From positions 1 through 64,000 of the forward strand of contig NZ_JOJL01000021.1 in NCBI RefSeq assembly GCF_000721705.1: a stretch of 64,000 bases of DNA, given 5' to 3'. Below the pieces are notes generated by a model. The model saw nothing but the letters and a program-made list of their open reading frames with translations, was not told the origin of the DNA and did no database searches. Below, in pieces: positions 63,590 to 64,000 of this stretch. Numbering within the stretch: the stretch's first letter is position 1; the number at the start of each line of letters is the position of its first letter. This DNA is from Actinoplanes subtropicus (lineage in GTDB: Bacteria; Actinomycetota; Actinomycetes; Mycobacteriales; Micromonosporaceae). Made by a program: the position numbers and the translations under genes.

Positions 63590-64000
63590 GATCCGCGCGC
63601 TCCTGGTCAGGTCGCATCGTGATCGTCTGCACGGAGGGTGAATGGGCTCCTGAGCTGCCGCCGGCGGTGCCCGCGGTAGAGATCTACAAGTGGTACCGAT
63701 CCTCGCTTCCACCCAACTCGCACGAGGCCCTCGTACGCGAATACGTCACCTCGGCCAGTGGCCCCGGCCTACATCCGGCGACCCTCGATCGCTTGGTCGA
63801 GCCGTGGCTGGGCAAGGACGGCCAGCCCGCGTTCTACCGCCAGATCGCGCAGGCCGACCAGCGCTTCACCGACGAGATCCAAGGGAGGTACGGCGAGATC
63901 ACCTTGCCCGTGCTCGTGTGCTGGGGCGAGGACGACACCTGGATTCCGGTGGCCAAGGCGCACGAGTTGGCCTCGTGCATTTCATCGGCCCAGCTACGCC
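63586..64000 (+). CDS. N-truncated alpha/beta hydrolase, running off the window
   Basis: The ATG overlapping the MarR stop (ATGA) opens a frame to the window edge, 138 codons so far. From about residue 45 it reads like the cap and late core of an alpha/beta hydrolase: LHPATLDRLVEPWLGKDGQP, YRQIAQADQRFTDEI, then ITLPVLVCWGEDDTWIPV with the usual acid-bearing strand. The region that should contain the oxyanion motif and the GxSxG nucleophile is missing; only about 40 unrelated residues precede the cap. It is either a remnant fused by deletion to the MarR gene or a divergent short form. Confidence 0.6.
   Translation, partial: MRSARSWSGRIVIVCTEGEWAPELPPAVPAVEIYKWYRSSLPPNSHEALVREYVTSASGPGLHPATLDRLVEPWLGKDGQPAFYRQIAQADQRFTDEIQGRYGEITLPVLVCWGEDDTWIPVAKAHELASCISSAQLR

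Overview
The window is very GC-rich DNA with dense, mostly GC-ending genes, frequent GTG/TTG starts and 4-bp ATGA/GTGA stop-start overlaps. Its gene families (SARP and LAL regulators, Tat-exported enzymes, a SCO6745-type protein, an F420/deazaflavin oxidoreductase, an MhuD-like haem oxygenase, many secreted hydrolases) point to a mycelial actinomycete, most likely a Micromonosporaceae member such as Actinoplanes. The genus is inference. No rRNA, tRNA or CRISPR array was seen.

Layout. 0-6 kb: a lipoprotein, then P450 + acyl-CoA ligase, and a FabR-like TetR gene divergent from two small membrane proteins and followed by a second P450. 6-9.5 kb: a secreted M4 protease, an L,D-transpeptidase trailed by a 17-bp x6 tandem repeat, and a VOC protein. 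9.6-14.3 kb: a decayed accessory island. It holds an NmrA-SnoaL gene split by an in-frame stop, a C-terminal remnant of an oxidoreductase, a type II toxin-antitoxin pair whose PIN toxin has lost a catalytic acid, an IS66 remnant, a frameshifted CdiA-type toxin tip with an intact immunity gene, and one intact VapBC pair with its operator. 14.7-21.4 kb: an acetate module (acs, SatP-type channel, ActP-type symporter, DUF485 protein, LytTR regulator, LytS-like kinase). 21.5-27 kb: cell-wall/secreted proteins. 27.3-30.2 kb: a deleted flavin monooxygenase pseudogene, a hypothetical gene and a frameshifted ricin-lectin protein. 30.3-37.8 kb: a FadR-type GntR gene divergent from a peptidase and a complete Dpp-type oligopeptide ABC operon. 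38-41.5 kb: gpsA, a haem oxygenase and two secreted pectate lyases separated by a long nested hairpin.

41.6-45.6 kb: a 56-bp hairpin, fragments of a TetR gene and of a QueG-like Fe-S protein, then an MFS/HxlR divergent pair with a shared dyad and an alpha/beta hydrolase preceded by related sites. 46-48.2 kb: a GH18 chitinase and a SCO6745-type protein. 48.3-52 kb: a LAL regulator and NAD kinase. 52.4-56.1 kb: an ABC-2 exporter with its own two-component system, divergent from a 962-residue SARP/NB-ARC/TPR regulator. 59.2-62.4 kb: a pyruvate-phosphate-dikinase/rifampicin-phosphotransferase-like enzyme carrying a 24-bp x5 in-frame repeat, plus a membrane protein. 62.6-64 kb: a deazaflavin oxidoreductase/MarR pair and an N-truncated hydrolase. 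A 93-bp repeat occurs twice, about 10.3 kb apart, each time in a convergent intergenic gap.

Two themes stand out. One is several apparently self-contained regulatory modules (acetate uptake with its own LytS/LytTR pair; MFS export/HxlR; ABC export/two-component system; peptide uptake/GntR), each with visible dyad sites. The other is a high density of gene remnants (at least nine), which marks 9.6-14 kb and 41.7-42.4 kb as sites of past insertion and deletion.
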